Assembly: GCA_946699065.1 (NCBI GenBank) | Contig: CAMPDV010000518.1 | Coordinates: forward strand, 161,829 to 225,828 | Direction: 5' to 3' | Length of the DNA: 64,000 nt | Source: Loxodes magnus | Lineage: Eukaryota; Ciliophora; Karyorelictea; Loxodida; Loxodidae | Shown: positions 24,385-38,091 of the stretch, in pieces | How the letters are laid out: the number at the start of each line of letters is the position of its first letter | Position numbering within the stretch: position 1 is the first letter of the stretch | Made by a program: the position numbers and the translations under genes | Notes under the pieces: model-generated | The model's database searches: none | The model's input: the letters and a program-made list of their open reading frames with translations, nothing else | What the model was told of the DNA's origin: nothing

Positions 24385-25764
24385 ATGTCTAAAGATAAAA
24401 AAGGATTAACATTTAAAATTCAGAATACAATTAAAGTCTTAGCCAAATGTAGCACAAGTTAAGTCTGCTTACTTATTTTTTAAGAACAATTCTTTATTTA
24501 TTTCAGTTAAAAAAAGACTCTCAAAGAAAAAAAATTAATGACTGTAGTTAGATAGTTTTAAGAAAACAAACACTTCTAAAAACTGGAAGAAGTAGAAGGA
24601 AAAAATTATGTTTAAAAAATGTGAATTTAAGAAGAAGAGAAAAAATGAAAGATTATAACTCTTTAGCAAAATTAATTAACTGAAGGTTATTAAGAGAAGG
24701 TTAAAGAAATAGCTAAGAAGGAAAGAAATTACTAATGTTAATAATGATAGAGGAATCAGGTATTATAGAAAGTTGATTGAAGATTTAATAATTTTGCTGC
24801 ACAAACATATTATTGCAATAAAGTTATAATACAGCCAAAAGGAAAAAAATAAAAAGAATGTTAAAGAAATAGCAAATCTAATTATTCAAAGCCAAATTTT
24901 GTTTTTAGATAATAAAATTAATTGAATAAAAGTGACAGAAACCTAAACCAAAATAGAAAAAACCTGCATATTATTTCAAGGTAGAAAAGATGAGCAAAAT
25001 AGAAGAAAGATAAATGATAAACCTTATTATCAAACAAAATAAAAAATAAACTAAGAATAAGAGTTGAGAGCTAAATATTTTAAGAAGAGAAATTGATATG
25101 AAAGTAAAAATCTAAAATTTGATTATTATTTTAGCAAACACAGCAAATTAAGTGACTCATAGTTAATTCAAAATGAATTTGGCAAAAAGAGCCTGAAGTC
25201 TAATAAAATTATAGAAGACACTCTTTGGCTTAAAAAAAGCTAGTAAAATCCCGAAAATTTTACTTAAAAAGTTTCATTAACTTAAAAACCAAACTTTTAA
25301 CTGATGTTACAAGTGAAATGAAGTCAAGATAACAATATACTTAATCTATAATAAAATTGATCATATAGTTAAATCTCATATCTAGTTGAGGAAACAATAG
25401 TAACAAAATGATACTGTAGAAAGATTAAGAAATAAATAGAAAAAGCTTAAGCTTGCAACCTTAATTAAGTTTATTACCAACAAGTATCAATTGAAATCAG
25501 ATAAGCAGATATGACATTAACACCTTTCATCAAATTGCTATAAATTACCTTTTACTAGATAAAAAATCAAAGCTATAGATTCTTCTATCAATTACCGAAT
25601 AAGATTATAGTATTGTACTCTTAATTATTTCAGAAAAGAGATGATTAAATCAATCAGATATGGTATAGTTAAAAACTATATTACACAACGAAGACCAAGC
25701 TTAATGGTGCAATATTTCTAACTAGGTTTTTTATTTAGTTAAACTAGAAAAATAAGTTTGTTGA
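24385..25764 (+). CDS. Unrecognised 459-residue protein; N-terminus faintly MADS-box-like
   Basis: One unbroken frame of 460 codons from Met 24385 to TGA 25762-25764. The start is MSKDKKGLTFKIQNTIKVLA followed by KCSTSQVCLLIF, whose spacing recalls the SRF/MADS pattern (basic helix, then L-S-x-L-x-x-x-Q-V-x-L-x-V strand), but the match is weak and could be chance. The middle is rich in Lys, Gln and Asn (LEEVEGKNYVQKM, KVKEIAKKERNYQ). The C-terminus has YDINTFHQIAINYLLLDKK and ITEQDYSIVLLIISEKRW. No membrane segment. Several Trp codons are TGA, so the choice of this TGA as stop rests on the composition change after it. The inverted copy at 58435-59816 is 2 bp longer and therefore frameshifted relative to this one. 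Confidence 0.55.
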
Positions 25765-26132
25765 GTAAAATTTGTAATTAGAAAGATGAAGAATAATAAG
25801 ATGTTTAAATCTAGTTTAGTATAAAGAATGGAAAATGTCTCCTTCTGAGGATTTATTAGTTTTAAAGATGTTGTGGTATGTATTCTGTATAGTTGAAATG
25901 GTAAAACTCGTGTAAATATTTATGAATTATATAGTTTATATAGTTATGATAATGGTTGACTTAGTAAATTAAATTAATTAATTTAGCTTTAAATATAGAC
26001 ATCTAAATAAAAGGATTAAGTTTACTAAGCTACTTCATCTTATAATCCGTTCTAATTTTATTTAGAATTAGTAATTTTTAGATAAACCAGCTTGTTTTCA
26101 TTTAATTAGTTTTAATGTTAAAAATTATTTAA

Positions 26133-27062
26133 ATGTAAGCAACTGTATGTCCTTTATGTGATGAAGAGTTTAATGAGACTAATAAGAACCCTAAAGAAAT
26201 GGAATGTAAATGTATAGCTTGTGAACAATTTTTAAATGCGATGTATAAGCGAACTAATATGATAATCTATAATCTTCATAACTCTAAATCAACTAAGTTG
26301 TTCATGAGCTTAAATCAATTGAAATTAAAGTCTAGAACTTGTGTAAAGAACATCAGCTTGAATTATCTATCATATGTGCTTGAGATAATTAACTTGCATG
26401 TAATACTTGCCTAATTTCAACTCATAATCATGAAAATATACTTATATAGGAAAAAATTAAGGTCCTATAGGAGTAAAATAAAAGAAGCTGCTATTATTAA
26501 ATTAAACTATGCTTTTATAAGATAAAACAGCAATTTTTAGTAAAGCTTAATAACAGATAAATGAATCAAAGCTTGCTACTAGAAATACCATGCTAGAAGC
26601 AAGCGAGCATTTCTTAGGTTATTCATATTTGCTAATAGTACTTTAATTAAATTTTAAGCTAGTTAGATAGATCAAAAGATAAGATTAATTCTAGCTTATC
26701 CAAAGTACATAATTAATACCAGCAAATAAATTATGTTGTCTAGCTCGAAGAGATTACTATAGATCAATGTGAGTTAAAGAAACAGAAAAAGATAGCTTAT
26801 AGCACAGTTACTTAACTAGAAACTAAATTAGAAGATTTAAATATTTAAGATTAAGTAGGTTAATATGTCTATTATAATGCTTTATAAAAGATATATGGAT
26901 GCTAGTTATTCAAGAATAAAAAGATAAAATAGATAACTAAAGTAAAAGTATAGAGGACAAACTATCAAATCTAAATATAATATTAACTGACTAAGATCAA
27001 TAATTATAAAAATTAAAAGAGTAATTTAAAAGAATAATTTTAAACTAAAAGTAACTTTGATA
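26133..27062 (+). CDS. RING/B-box/coiled-coil (TRIM-like) protein, frameshifted between RING and B-box
   Basis: Met 26133 opens MQATVCPLCDEEFNE and soon MECKCIACEQF, a RING-like cysteine pattern lacking the usual His. About 160 bp on, in another frame, is a textbook B-box: LCKEHQLELSIICAWDNQL then ACNTCLISTHNHEN (C-x2-H-x7-C-x7-C-x2-C-x5-H-x2-H), with its single Trp encoded by TGA. A coiled coil follows (LEEITIDQCELKKQKK, VTQLETKLEDLN). The family usually works as E3 ubiquitin ligases or scaffolds. The frame change near 26300 could be an intron, a mutation or a sequencing indel; the inverted copy has the same arrangement. The 3' end is not resolved and a C-terminal domain may continue beyond 27062. 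Confidence 0.6.
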
Positions 27063-29523
27063 TTTGATGCTTTTTTAAATTCCTAAGCATATATAAAGAA
27101 TAAACTGGAAGCTATTTAAGTTATAAGAAAACAATTTCCTTTTAAATATCTTCTTTAGCTAATCACATATGCTACTTTTCAACTTTTAAATTTGTCTTCA
27201 GTTTGGCTTCTTAAATATAAAGTTAGTCTTCCACCAAATTCAAGATCTCGTATCTTCATTCTCATTTACTCTATTTTTATTTCACTTTTCCTTTTTTAGA
27301 TTTAGCTTAAATTTCCCTTAAAACTTGATATCTTTTGTATCTTGATTCTTCTTTTTGCATTATCTACCTTTCTTAATCTATATTCCGATTATACTTATTA
27401 AGCATCTTTGTATGCTTCTTTCTTTAAGAAATATAGCAGATTCTAGTATTTATGTATGGCTTAATGTTAAACCTTGTTACGAAACTTCTAAACTCTTAGA
27501 TATCACCTTAAATTACGTTCTTATATTATACTTTTCCTATTTAAATTACCGAAATATTGTAAAGAATTAGTTTAAGAATCCAATAGTACTTTTGATGCAA
27601 ATATCCTAAATATCCTGAGGAATAATTTATCTATAGTAGGAAAAACTGGTTACTCTAACCTATTCTAATTTGGCTACATATTCTACTTTCAATAGTTTAT
27701 GTATTACTTGCATTTTAGCTTGCAAGTTTGAAAAAAGCGATATAGAAACATGCATTAGACTATAGAGTCAAGCTATGAGTATCCAATTTATTAACTTAAC
27801 TAGGAAATTATCAAGAAAATACTACAGAAACTTAATCTTATAAAAGTCTTAAGAGTAAATGGTCTATAAAGTTATACAACATTATAGAAGTAGTTTCTAA
27901 AGATATTTCCTAAACTATTTTTATTTAAATAGTCGTAATATATAGCAATGTTAACCTGATTTCTCTTTAGTGAGCTAATAAGCAAGTAGAAATTTTATCT
28001 TAATTATATAATTATTCTAGAGACTTTAACTATCGGTCAGCATATGGGATAACAGTACTTTAAGTTTGCATTAGTATATATATTTAGTTCAGTATCTTCT
28101 CATAAGCTTCACTTTATATCTCTAAACTTAATTTAAATTATTTAAATTTAATATCTGGAAAGTTGTTTAGGCAAATTGGGTAATTACGATTAGCATGAAG
28201 CTCATACTTTACTTGACTCTATTTTTAATCTGTTTGGTCTAGTTCTAAGTTTTCTTAATCTTGCTTTAATGATTTTAACTATTTTATCATATCATTAAGT
28301 TAGATCTTTACATTAATAAGTAAACTAGTAAACTTTTATTAGTAAAAGTCTTAGATATTAAAGATACCAAAGAAGTATAATTAGTAATTAGACTAAGCAA
28401 CCAACGTAGTCTATTATAGCATAAGCCAAGGATCTTATTAATAGATATGAAGCAGATAGTTCAGAAGGAAGATCTATAAAAGAACTAAAAGAATAATGAA
28501 ACAAGATTTTAAGAAGGATCATGAAATCCATATTCAAGTAAAAATTTAGATTAAACATAATAAAAGAGAAAGGCATATTCATCCTAACATTACAAGACTG
28601 GACATTCATTGGAGAAAAATTAATGTTGTATTATTTAAGCTCAGCTACTAAGAGAAAGAATATAGGTAAAAATATGAAATAATAAGGAAAAAATAGGATA
28701 TTAAGAAGTAAAATGATTTGCGTTAATAACTAAGTATTAGTTTTAGTGTTATAATATAGTAAATTTAATACTGTAGTAAAAAATAGATTTAAACAAAGAA
28801 TGATTTAAAGAAATTAGTTTAATCTTTCGTTTATAGTTATATACTTACTGCTTTGCTAAAATTAATAATTATTATCTAAGAGATTACTTTATATCTTAGC
28901 TTTTAAATTAATTATGAGTCATAATAAAAGCCTTTTTCAGAACTGTTTATTAAATCTAGTATCTTACTTCTACCTTTTATTGCTATAGAATAATATGATT
29001 TATGAATAATAGATAGCATTACAAGTTTGCTCTATATAGCATTTCGAACACCACTGGAAGATATTGCCACGTTTAACTAACCTAAAGCTAATTTTTATTC
29101 CAAGTATTAATTATTTTACCTTTCCTAATAGCTTCTATTATACCTATAAACTAAATTATAGTGGTTGGAACTTTTATCTGATAGTATCCAAAAATGAAAT
29201 TAAAGCTAAGCTGAAAATAAGAAATAATAAACTCTATGTTATAGATTGGAGAATAAGTTTAGAAAGGAATGTTAAATCACTAGTTATAGCAGATAGGCTA
29301 AGCTCTAAATGTTAAGACAAACTTTGCCTATCTATATTTATAAAAGAGAGAAAGTATGAAATAGAGTGATCAGTTTTATTACACTTCAGATTATTAACCT
29401 ACTTAGCAAATCTAATTAAAACTAGGAGTGTCCAGATAAAAATTTAGAACAAATTATACTAAACTAGAGATAAGGATTAGAGCTTAGGTAAGGAATTTAG
29501 GAATTAAAATAAATCATCTATTA
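27063..29523. other. Ambiguous coding region of the inverted-repeat arm
   Basis: Both strands give partly protein-like translation and no motif decides between them. On the plus strand hydrophobic and Tyr/Ser-rich stretches may be the C-terminal part of the TRIM-like gene. On the minus strand a segment near 27220 reads DLEFGGRLTLYLRNQ. Standard-code frames at 28388-28609 and 29064-29315 are short, and I cannot show either is a gene. Confidence 0.3.
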
Positions 29524-30600
29524 TCAGCCTTTTTCTTTGATCTCTTAAGTTTAAGTACCTTTATGAGGTATTTAGCTTTTCTAAACTATTTAAGATCTAA
29601 ATGTTCTTCAGCTTGCTTTATTTCTTAGTCTATCTCCTATTCTTGTACTATAGTCTCTGAACTATCTAGATGATACAAGCTTTTAGTTCTATTTTTAGTG
29701 GGTTTATCTTTGAGGTGAGGTAAACTTACTGCAAGATCTTGTTTTTATCTCCCTTTTAAAGAAGACTAGTAATCTTTGACTGACCATTTAGGTCTATTCT
29801 TCGTTATTGCTATATCCAATTATAGTAAAGGGAATTGTCTTTTCTTCTAAGCCAACTGCTTTTGAAGTGATAGGGCATCTATTATAAGTTCTTTTTAAGA
29901 TCAAGTTTGAAGCGATCTTATATAGTAAGCCTTTAATCAATAATCTGAGCATTCCATCAAATTCTCTTTTATAGGATAAAAGCAGAACTAAGTTATATAA
30001 TTATTAAGTTACTATTGGACTAATATTCTATAATTCTAAAGTAGTTTTCACTAGTTATGTGATAGAGGAATTCTAGGTTTAAAGAAATTTGATAGCTGAA
30101 GCTATTTATGCTTCTTAGTATTAAATAAAATTAAATTTTTTTAATAATTAAGTTGGTAAGAAAAGTAGCTTAGAAAAGCTACTTCTTTATAGATCAGAGC
30201 TATTCTTTGGGTCTTCTTAAGCTATTCATTTGCACTGCTTATCTGATTGTTTTAGTCTTACTATTTTAATTACTTGATATAGCTTTCTCCTCATAAGGGG
30301 CTAATCTTCTTCTTTAAAATATCTCAGTAGATAATTAGTAGCAACACATTTCTAGAGCAGGTAAGAAGTAGTTATATGAATAAACTAAATTATGTTGAAG
30401 AGTCTTAATTTTGTGGATTCAGCTTCTGGTATAGTCTATTATCAATAAATCCTAAGATTTCATTTTCTCCTTCAGCTTTCTGTTTTAGCTTCGCTTTTTC
30501 CCTTTGTGTCTGGCTTTTAGTCTCTGCAAAATTATTTAGGTTTGATATAATGTGAATAAAAGAGTGGAGATAGTAAATAATTTAGGTTTTATATTGAAAG
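29524..30600 (-). CDS. Unrecognised basic/hydrophobic protein (left-arm copy)
   Basis: Inverted copy of 53640-54675. The minus-strand frame is long and has varied composition, with landmarks KSEAKTESWRRKWN, YFKEEDQPLMRRKPYQVIK, YKREFDGMLRLLIKGL and RCPITSKAVGLEEKTIPF, and ends at TGA 29524-29526 after KEKG. The left arm has an extra 46 bp near the 5' end of this frame (30531-30594), which shifts the frame there, so the left copy is probably altered at its N-terminus. No start codon could be fixed and no family is recognised. Confidence 0.45.
30531..30594. repeat. 18-bp direct repeats bounding a 46-bp length difference between arms
   Basis: ATTATTTAGGTTTGATAT at 30531 and ATAATTTAGGTTTTATAT at 30577 are 46 bp apart in the left arm. 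The right arm carries only one such unit. This fits slippage or recombination between short direct repeats after the arms were duplicated. Confidence 0.85.
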
Positions 30601-30609
30601 GATTAGATG

Positions 30610-33180
30610 ATATGAAATGGTTGGAAGTGGAATGGGGTTGGTTAGTGATAGTTGAAGTTTGAAGATGCAGAATTTAAATATCCCTTTAAATGTAGTGACA
30701 GTTTGTTATATTATTGGTAATTATGATTATCTACATCTGTATCCAATCTAGTGACTAGCTTAAATGAAGATTTTATATTTGTAGAAACTTTAGTTGTAGC
30801 TCTGTTTTTAAGGTTATGATGGGTTTTTTTAAAGGGTTGGCTAAAAAGTTGAAACTAGAATTGAAGTTTGAAGATATTAAAGATATGATGATATAGTAGT
30901 ATGAATGAGTATGATGGATATGGTTATGACAATTAGCAGATGACAGATAAGGAGTAGGTTAAACTGAAGCGAGAATAAGACTGGAGTGATAGTGTATGAT
31001 GATTGATGACTTAAGCTGATGATGATTAAAGAGATAATATTGGTATAGGAAGACTATGTATTGTTTAGTTAAGAGGAATGAATATAATAATAATGTTTAG
31101 AATATTGAGTTATTAAAAAGGATAATTGAAGGCAATAAGATTAGATAATGATATCTATATAACTAGTTGATGTTGATTAAAAAAGAGAAATGAATTTGTA
31201 TAGTGTAAGCCTTAGATTAAAATTAGTGTTTTAATAATCTTAAGCTTAATTATGAGCAATTATCTTTATTTTTTTAATGACTATTAAATTAAAGCGTCTC
31301 TACTAGGACTTTTGAAATGTATCGAATTGATTGATTTTGATAAATTGTTCTACTTACTACTAAATAATGGTTTTTTAAGGTGTTTTAGTTCTCTTATCCT
31401 AACTACTTATGTAGTGTTAATTGAAATAATGAATTAGTTTTAGCTTTTATTGAGGCAATGGATTTGATTAAGGTTATTATGATTTTCTATCTATGCTAGC
31501 CATAGGTATATTTCATAAATAATCATTTATTCCTATATACTTCATAAGTATAAAAGTAGGGAAAACTCTTGCATTTTATTTTTTAATTTAAAAGTAAAAA
31601 CTTAGAAGACCATAAGATTGTGGATACGTTTATGGAAGATATGGTATAATAAGTTAGCTCTGTAGTTGATGTGTAGCAAGTATAATTACTAAAAGAGCTA
31701 TTTATACATTAGAATAATAAACTTAACCTATATGAGAATAAAGGTTTTAGTTAAATTGTCTAGTAGATAATTCTAAATTAAATATACCATTCTAAAACAC
31801 CATATAGCATCATATCAATAATCAGGCTTAATCATATACAAACCTAAAGTACTAATCATCAATACATACTTACTATCTATCTAAACCCTAACTATTTATT
31901 CAATCAGATTTACTTTTCTCACAACAAACCTTTAAGTCAACATACAAATTAAGTCTTATTTCTTCTAAACATACATAGGGAAATTGATAAGCACAACTAT
32001 AAAGCATTTATTAATAAAATTAAAAAGCTTAATTGCTTAGTTAATGAGATATAATGTAGTATTTATAGTCTAAGCTATAAATATTAAAAGAATGCTTATT
32101 ATAAAAGTTTTTTAATTTCAATTAATTCTCTCTAAAAGACTACTTGTTGATAGAATTATATAAGAGGCTTCATTAATTATGCTAATATAATTTTTAGATT
32201 TATAGATAAAATTGCATAAAAATATCTTAATTTACTGTAACTTTAAGTTTAATATTAATCTATCTCTAGTGGCTATTATCTATACTCTATAGTTTTATTT
32301 ACCTATATTTTTATCTTTATTAATAATATTTTTCCAAACTTATCTAAAACTCTTGAACTAAAGGGATTTTAAAACAAATAAGAGAGTAAATTTTGAAAGT
32401 ATTTGTTTAAATAGTTTAATATAAAAGTGAAATGTAGAATCATTACTAAATAAATACAATATCCTATATAGTTAGGCTTCACTCTATTATTACATAGATA
32501 CCTAATATTTGCTTTTTTGCTAAATATGCTTCTAATATAATAGCTTTCAGAAAGCTTCTATAAATCATTATTAATGTTCCTTCATCATAAATTATATACT
32601 ACTTACTTTTTCTTTTACTAAAGACTTTAGGAGATCAGATTATTCGCTTGCTATCATGATTGTTAAAAGAGCTTACGTTTATAAATAAAGAAGCTTAATA
32701 TTACATGTTACCAATCTAAATAGCCATAATAATAGGAGATTTTAAGCCTTATTAGTTTTCTCTTTTTAGATATATTAACTTCTTAGTAAGGTTTCATATC
32801 TCTGGCTTCTTCCTTTTGATTTTTAAAGAAAATTAACTTTTATTTAGAATTAAAAGCTCTCCTTTCTAAATATTCTTGCTTAAACAGTATTATTAATTAA
32901 GCAAAGGGAATTATTATTAGGTATTAATGAATATAATAATAGCAATATGACTTACTAGAATCTAAATAATAATTAATTAATTTGGAATGCTAGTTAAAGA
33001 TAGTTAGAATAATTAAGACTATTAAAGCTCTAAATTAAATAGGCTATATTAATGAGATTAACTAAAAAACATTTTCATTCTATAATCTTTCTTTAAGCTT
33101 AATTTAAATCTCTTTACTTTTAATTGCTAAACTGGCTACTTTTATATTTTTCAACCATCTATTTTCATTTTATTTACAAG
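30610..33180. other. Inner end of left arm and start of spacer, no supported gene
   Basis: A 33-codon acidic frame at 30901 (MNEYDGYGYDNQQMTDKEQ) ends in tandem TGA, but it is too short to support alone. 31972-33180 is AT-rich with no motif seen. Confidence 0.35.
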
Positions 33181-33189
33181 AAGAATTGT

Positions 33190-33990
33190 AGATTTATCCG
33201 CTACTATTGTTTTCATTATGCCTTTTAATCCTATTGGTAATCATTAGTAAAGACTATTACACTAAAACCAATATCTTTAAGATCTTCTTTTTTGCAAGGA
33301 TAAAATTTAATTTTTGGTCTTTTCTTAGATTTATTAAAAAATCTACTTGCTGCAATGTTTTTTTATAACTTCTACATTTTTCCCTATAATTATAAATTAA
33401 GAAATTGTTTTAGATAGCACTATATTAATTATCTAATTTAATCTTATAAATATCTGTCCTTTATTATAATTTATGCCCATATTTTTCTTGCTTCTTTCAT
33501 AAATCAATTTTTCTATTTTTTTCCAGTTAAAGGAAAATCTACTTTAAGGTTTTACTATTAGTGCTTTGTTTTTCTTTAATTGTCAATAGCATTTTAAAAT
33601 TTTATTGAGCAAATCCAAAAGAAGTTTTTTGCTTTCCTCGATAAAAGTACGAACTGATAGAAGAACTGTCTTTAATTTATCTCAAGGAGCTTTGTCTCGT
33701 TTTTTGAGTATTTTATATCTATGATATTTTTTGAAGCTTATACGTAATCCTCTTAATGGATGTTATTACTCTTTTAGTTTCAATCATTTCCAGTATTTTT
33801 GATAAAGTCTAGAAGTATAAATTTTTTATTTAGTTTGAGTAAAGCTTTTATGCTTAGTTTTTAACCTTATCGCTCTGATTTGTTAACTCTGATTGCTTAT
33901 CTCTTTGATATTTTAAACTTAACCATTAGTTCTAAGTTGAGAAGCTATCTCTCAGTCAGGTTATGAAGAGCTAAGAGTAAATAAAAGATT
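33190..33990 (-). CDS. Unrecognised Lys-rich protein
   Basis: A minus-strand frame of about 260 codons with consistent, strongly basic composition. Landmarks: SNQSQQIRAIRLKTKHKS, KYWKWLKLKEQQHPLRGLR, KRDKAPWDKLKTVLLSVRTF, FNWKKIEKLIYERSKKNMG, FIRLNQIINIVL. Hydrophobic residues are spaced as in helices, and there are no obvious membrane segments. A TGA ends or interrupts it on each side. Composition suggests a nucleic-acid-associated protein, but that is inference from charge only. Confidence 0.4.
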
Positions 33991-34349
33991 AAAGCCTTGG
34001 TCCCAGTTTTAAATTTAGTCTATTTTATCTTTGATTTTTGAATTTAAAGAGAAATAAAGAAGCTTCACTAATTATAATAAGAGGATATATTGATTATTGA
34101 CTATATCCTTATTATTACTAATAAATTAAAACTTTTAATTAAATAGCCTTCTACTATTTATTATTATGCTTTAGTTCTAATTTTTATTAGATCTCTTTAG
34201 TTAATCTTTAGCATAATTATTTATGTTTCTTAATTACATTTAGCTATTGCATTATTAAAGTGAGAAACTTATTCTTTGCTTCTTAATTTAAATATTATAC
34301 TGTTACTAGTTACTAAAAGAGAGATACATATCATAACTTTCTGAGTTAA

Positions 34350-37300
34350 TTAAAAGATTATAAAATAGAGTTTCCTATAAGAGTTAAAAGGAAATATTTA
34401 CTAATTTAACTAAATAAATAGCCAACACTGTTTCTTATAAGTGGAAAGATTAAAAATTGAAAGCAATTCTTTAGTTTGCTTCCAGATAATCTTTTGTGTC
34501 TTCACTCTTAACATTTAGCTACTAGAATGTTTTAGCTTGTAGTTATTTAGAATTAGATAGTATTATTCTCTTAAGATAATGATCTCTTTGATTAATTAGT
34601 CTAAAAACAACTTAGTATAGTTACTATATATTTATAGACTTTAAATCTTATATTGCTATTCATATTTTCTAAATCAAACTAAGATATTAAATAAAGTAGA
34701 TAATAGCAAAAGACCTAAAAGAAGGATGTATTTTATTTACAGTAATAATTACTCAAGAAGAGCATTTTTAGGAGATAGTATACACTAGAAAGAAATATAG
34801 GAATAGTAAAAATAAGATTATTAGTCTATGCTAAGCAATAAATAGAAGTGAGCTTATAAGAATCAGAAGACGAGAAGAGTAATCCTAAAGAATTAGTCGA
34901 AGAATTTTATCAAAATGCAAAGCTCTTTTATGTGTTGACAATTTAAGAACAATAAGATTGTTAGGTGCAACCATTGATCAATTAGAGATATAATTACTAC
35001 ATTAGAATTAAAATGTTTGTACTAATGAAGGGTTCCTAAACTGTATTATAATAAAAAAGTGGTATTAGATATCTAGCATGTGTAACTATATTACATGAAA
35101 GATTGTTCTATGTAGATCTTTAAAAGCATTCATAAGTAATTAATTTGCCTATGTAGAAATCTATTTTTTCAAGACAAATAAAAAAAACAGAAATAGCTTT
35201 TTAGTTTAAGCTACTAAAAATATAGGGAAAAGGATTAAAGTTTGATATCATAATTTTGAAGTGAGTTAGGAAATTGATACTTATAGATTGAATAATCAAA
35301 TTTAAATTAGTTAGAAAAGTCAAATAGATGTAGAAGCTAGAAGTTAAATCTTCTAAATAAAAAACTAGGCTGAGGAAGTAAAAAGCATAAGACTTTTCTA
35401 TACATTAAAGTTTGAATTAGTAATTATAAGATTTAATAGAGTCTATATATATAAAATGAGAAGTCACAATAAAGATATAGCAGTTAAATGTAAGGTAAAT
35501 ATATAAATTTCTAGATTGTCGATGCTAATAACTTAGTCACTTTTAATACAGAGAACATTTCTAAGCTATGGAAATTTAAATAACGCAATTATTATAATGC
35601 TTCAACAATTAGATAATCATTTGCTTAAATCTAGAATTGTGGTAGCCTATTAATTATGCTTTCATGCAAAAACAATCTGGCCTAATATGAAATATTGTCT
35701 TTTTAGCTTAGATGAATAATTAGGTTAAATAACTTGGCAATTTATAATAATTACTTTACTAATTTTGCAATGCAATAGCTATCTCAGCATTGTAAGTAAT
35801 TAGGTCACAAATAGAATTATACTAACTTAGCATCACTTGATCAATCAATTAAAATTAGTAATATTATACTATAAATAGACTTTAATAGTATTTTGTTGTA
35901 TTTAGATCTTAAAATCTTAAACAACGATCGCTGTTCCTATTATTAATCAGATTTTTTAAATAAAATTTAAAAGTAATGCTTATAGCTAGATGTCAGAGTG
36001 TAGACCTGAATCTCTAATAACTCTAAAGTTAGTGAAGTCATAAAACTTTAATGCTATGCTACTAAGAAATAGTCATCACAGCAGTTTAAATTATTTAATT
36101 TCTCAACACTTATACATACAAAATGTCCAGGAAGATTTAAGAAATCAATACTCTTTTGCCTAATAACTTTGAGAAAAGCAATGATTAATAAATTCCAATT
36201 CTTATATCTGGGCAGATGAGAGCTCTGTTTAAATAAAGTAGTGATGTTATATTATTGACTTTTTAATTTTTGGTAATGCTTGAGATCAAATTTAATAACT
36301 TAATATTTAGAATTTTCTTATTTTTATTATTTATCTTTAGCTTCAAAACATCAGTTTCAGCTTATAATTAAGTATTTTGTAATTAGGTTTCTAAGCAGAT
36401 CTTATTATTACATATTTGCTAACTATCAGGAAATTAAGTTTATTTATCATGTTTTTAGAATATTGATTTGTATGGATTTAGCTTGGTTTCTTCATTTAAA
36501 TACTAAAAAATTGTATTTTAAATATCTTAATTATCATAACTATTTTCAAAGGTATGCTATCAGAACATATTTCAGATATTTTCCTTATTTTCATTCCGGC
36601 AAATTTATTTTCTTCCTGTATTTACATTCCTCCGTTTTTAAAGTGCGCTACAACAAATGTCGACGTTTCAATACTTAGTTATTTGAGTGGAATGGTGAAG
36701 AATTTAAATGAATCAATTAGCTTACTTAACTAAGTTTAATATATATGTTGAGTTAATACTTTATTATCTGGCTAATAGCTATATTATCTTAAGAGCGTCT
36801 TAATTAAGAAGTATTAGAAGATAAATGAAAATAACTAAGTATTTTATGCTTAAAGATAATAGAAAATATCTTATTTTCCATTAATATGCAAATACAACTA
36901 TAAATGGTATATCTTTTAGGTCTCTTCTTATATATAAAATTCATAGATCTTTACTTTAGTTAATCGCTTCCTTAATTTTATTTAGTATCCTTAGTTTGTA
37001 GCCTTATTTGAAACATATCAACTATCTTTACTCAATAAGTCTATTTCTTTAAAATTTCCTTTATCTTTATTAAAGCTTATAAGATCACTTTATACCTACT
37101 AAATTCGTACTGGTATGTTCTATTCTTATAATAGAAATGAGATTTTATACTTAAGTTAGGTATAAGATGGCATATTGGATGATTATAAAAAGTAATTATA
37201 CTTTAATTAGTTATTAGTATAGTTTGATATGATAGTTTGCTAGTCCTTAATTACTCTCCTATATCTTTATAGTATGCAAATATCACTTGAGACTATAATT

Positions 37301-38091
37301 AAAAAGCAAAACCAGGATAAACCAGTCCAAGGTCTGTAAGATAGGATATCTAAGTATAATATGAAATTAAGATACAGATTGTTTTCGTGTTACTCTTAAT
37401 TACATTTGCATTTACTCTTAAGTTTAGAAAAGGAGTCTAAATCTACATTCTAAGAAAAACCAAAATTTACTTCTTAGTTTAATATTTAAGAGAACAATCA
37501 AGGTTATACTCAAATGATACTAAAGGCTGGCTTATTTACCAAAGTAAAAGGCCAAAAGGTAGAAGAAACTTTAGATTAACATAGCCTAAATAATGAACCT
37601 CAGAAAATTCTCTTATTGCAAAAGGAGTAAAAGCCTTTTTCTCTGGTCTAGACTAAATAGAAAAAGTCAAACGAAAAGAGTCTTTGAGCTCCTAAAAACA
37701 AAACTTGTTATAAAACAAAGTAGAGTATCCTTGTGAATCGCATACAATAGTAAACTATCCATGCTAACACTAGGCAAAAGTAGATTAACCTTGCAGAGAA
37801 AACAAGATTGAAGCTTAATTCTTAAAATTAGAAAATGAAGATAAAATAGAGCATGAAGAATCTGGAAGAATTAAAGTGTGCTTCTAAATTAAGAAAAATA
37901 GCTTTCCTATTAATAACTTTGATTTTAATTTTAACTCTCCAATAATAATTAAATACTATAAAAAAGCTAGAAGATATGATGCTGTAATAATCTAAATTGT
38001 TAATATAAAAGTCTACATAAATTAAGTTTAAAGATCTATTAATTTAATCAATAAGGATAAAAATATATTAGCATTACAAATACTCTTTTGA
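34350..38091 (+). CDS. Large multi-pass membrane protein with extracellular domain, several frame changes
   Basis: Protein-like translation continues for 3.7 kb but changes frame several times: SEDEKSNPKELVEEFYQNA (about 34870), VDANNLVTFNTENISKLW (about 35520), GQMRALFKQSS (about 36210), then from about 36570 one frame to TGA 38089-38091. The last part has about eight hydrophobic helices (FLIFIPANLFSSCIYIP, VYLLGLFLYIKFIDLY, IVFVLLLITFAFTLKF) and a charged cytoplasmic tail (YQSKRPKGRRNFRL, CESHTIVNYPC). The ectodomain has strand-like hydrophobic alternation, possibly a beta-propeller. Frame changes could be short introns, decay or sequencing indels. Large receptors of this shape are common in ciliates. 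Start not fixed. Confidence 0.5.

Larger units (their letters stand above)
20923..31971 (+). repeat. Left arm of ~11-kb inverted repeat
   Basis: Matches 52274-63281 in reverse complement almost throughout. Corresponding coordinates sum to 84199-84204 over most of the arm and to 84245 near the inner end because of a 46-bp length difference. Divergence is limited to scattered substitutions and single-base indels. The inner end is at ...TTCTAAACA (31971); the outer end is in a cysteine module at 20923. Confidence 0.97.

Noticed and set aside
29064..29315. 83-codon standard-code frame (also mirrored at 54884-55135)
   Set aside because: The organism does not use the standard code, the frame has no extended homology, and its mirror copy is only the inverted repeat.
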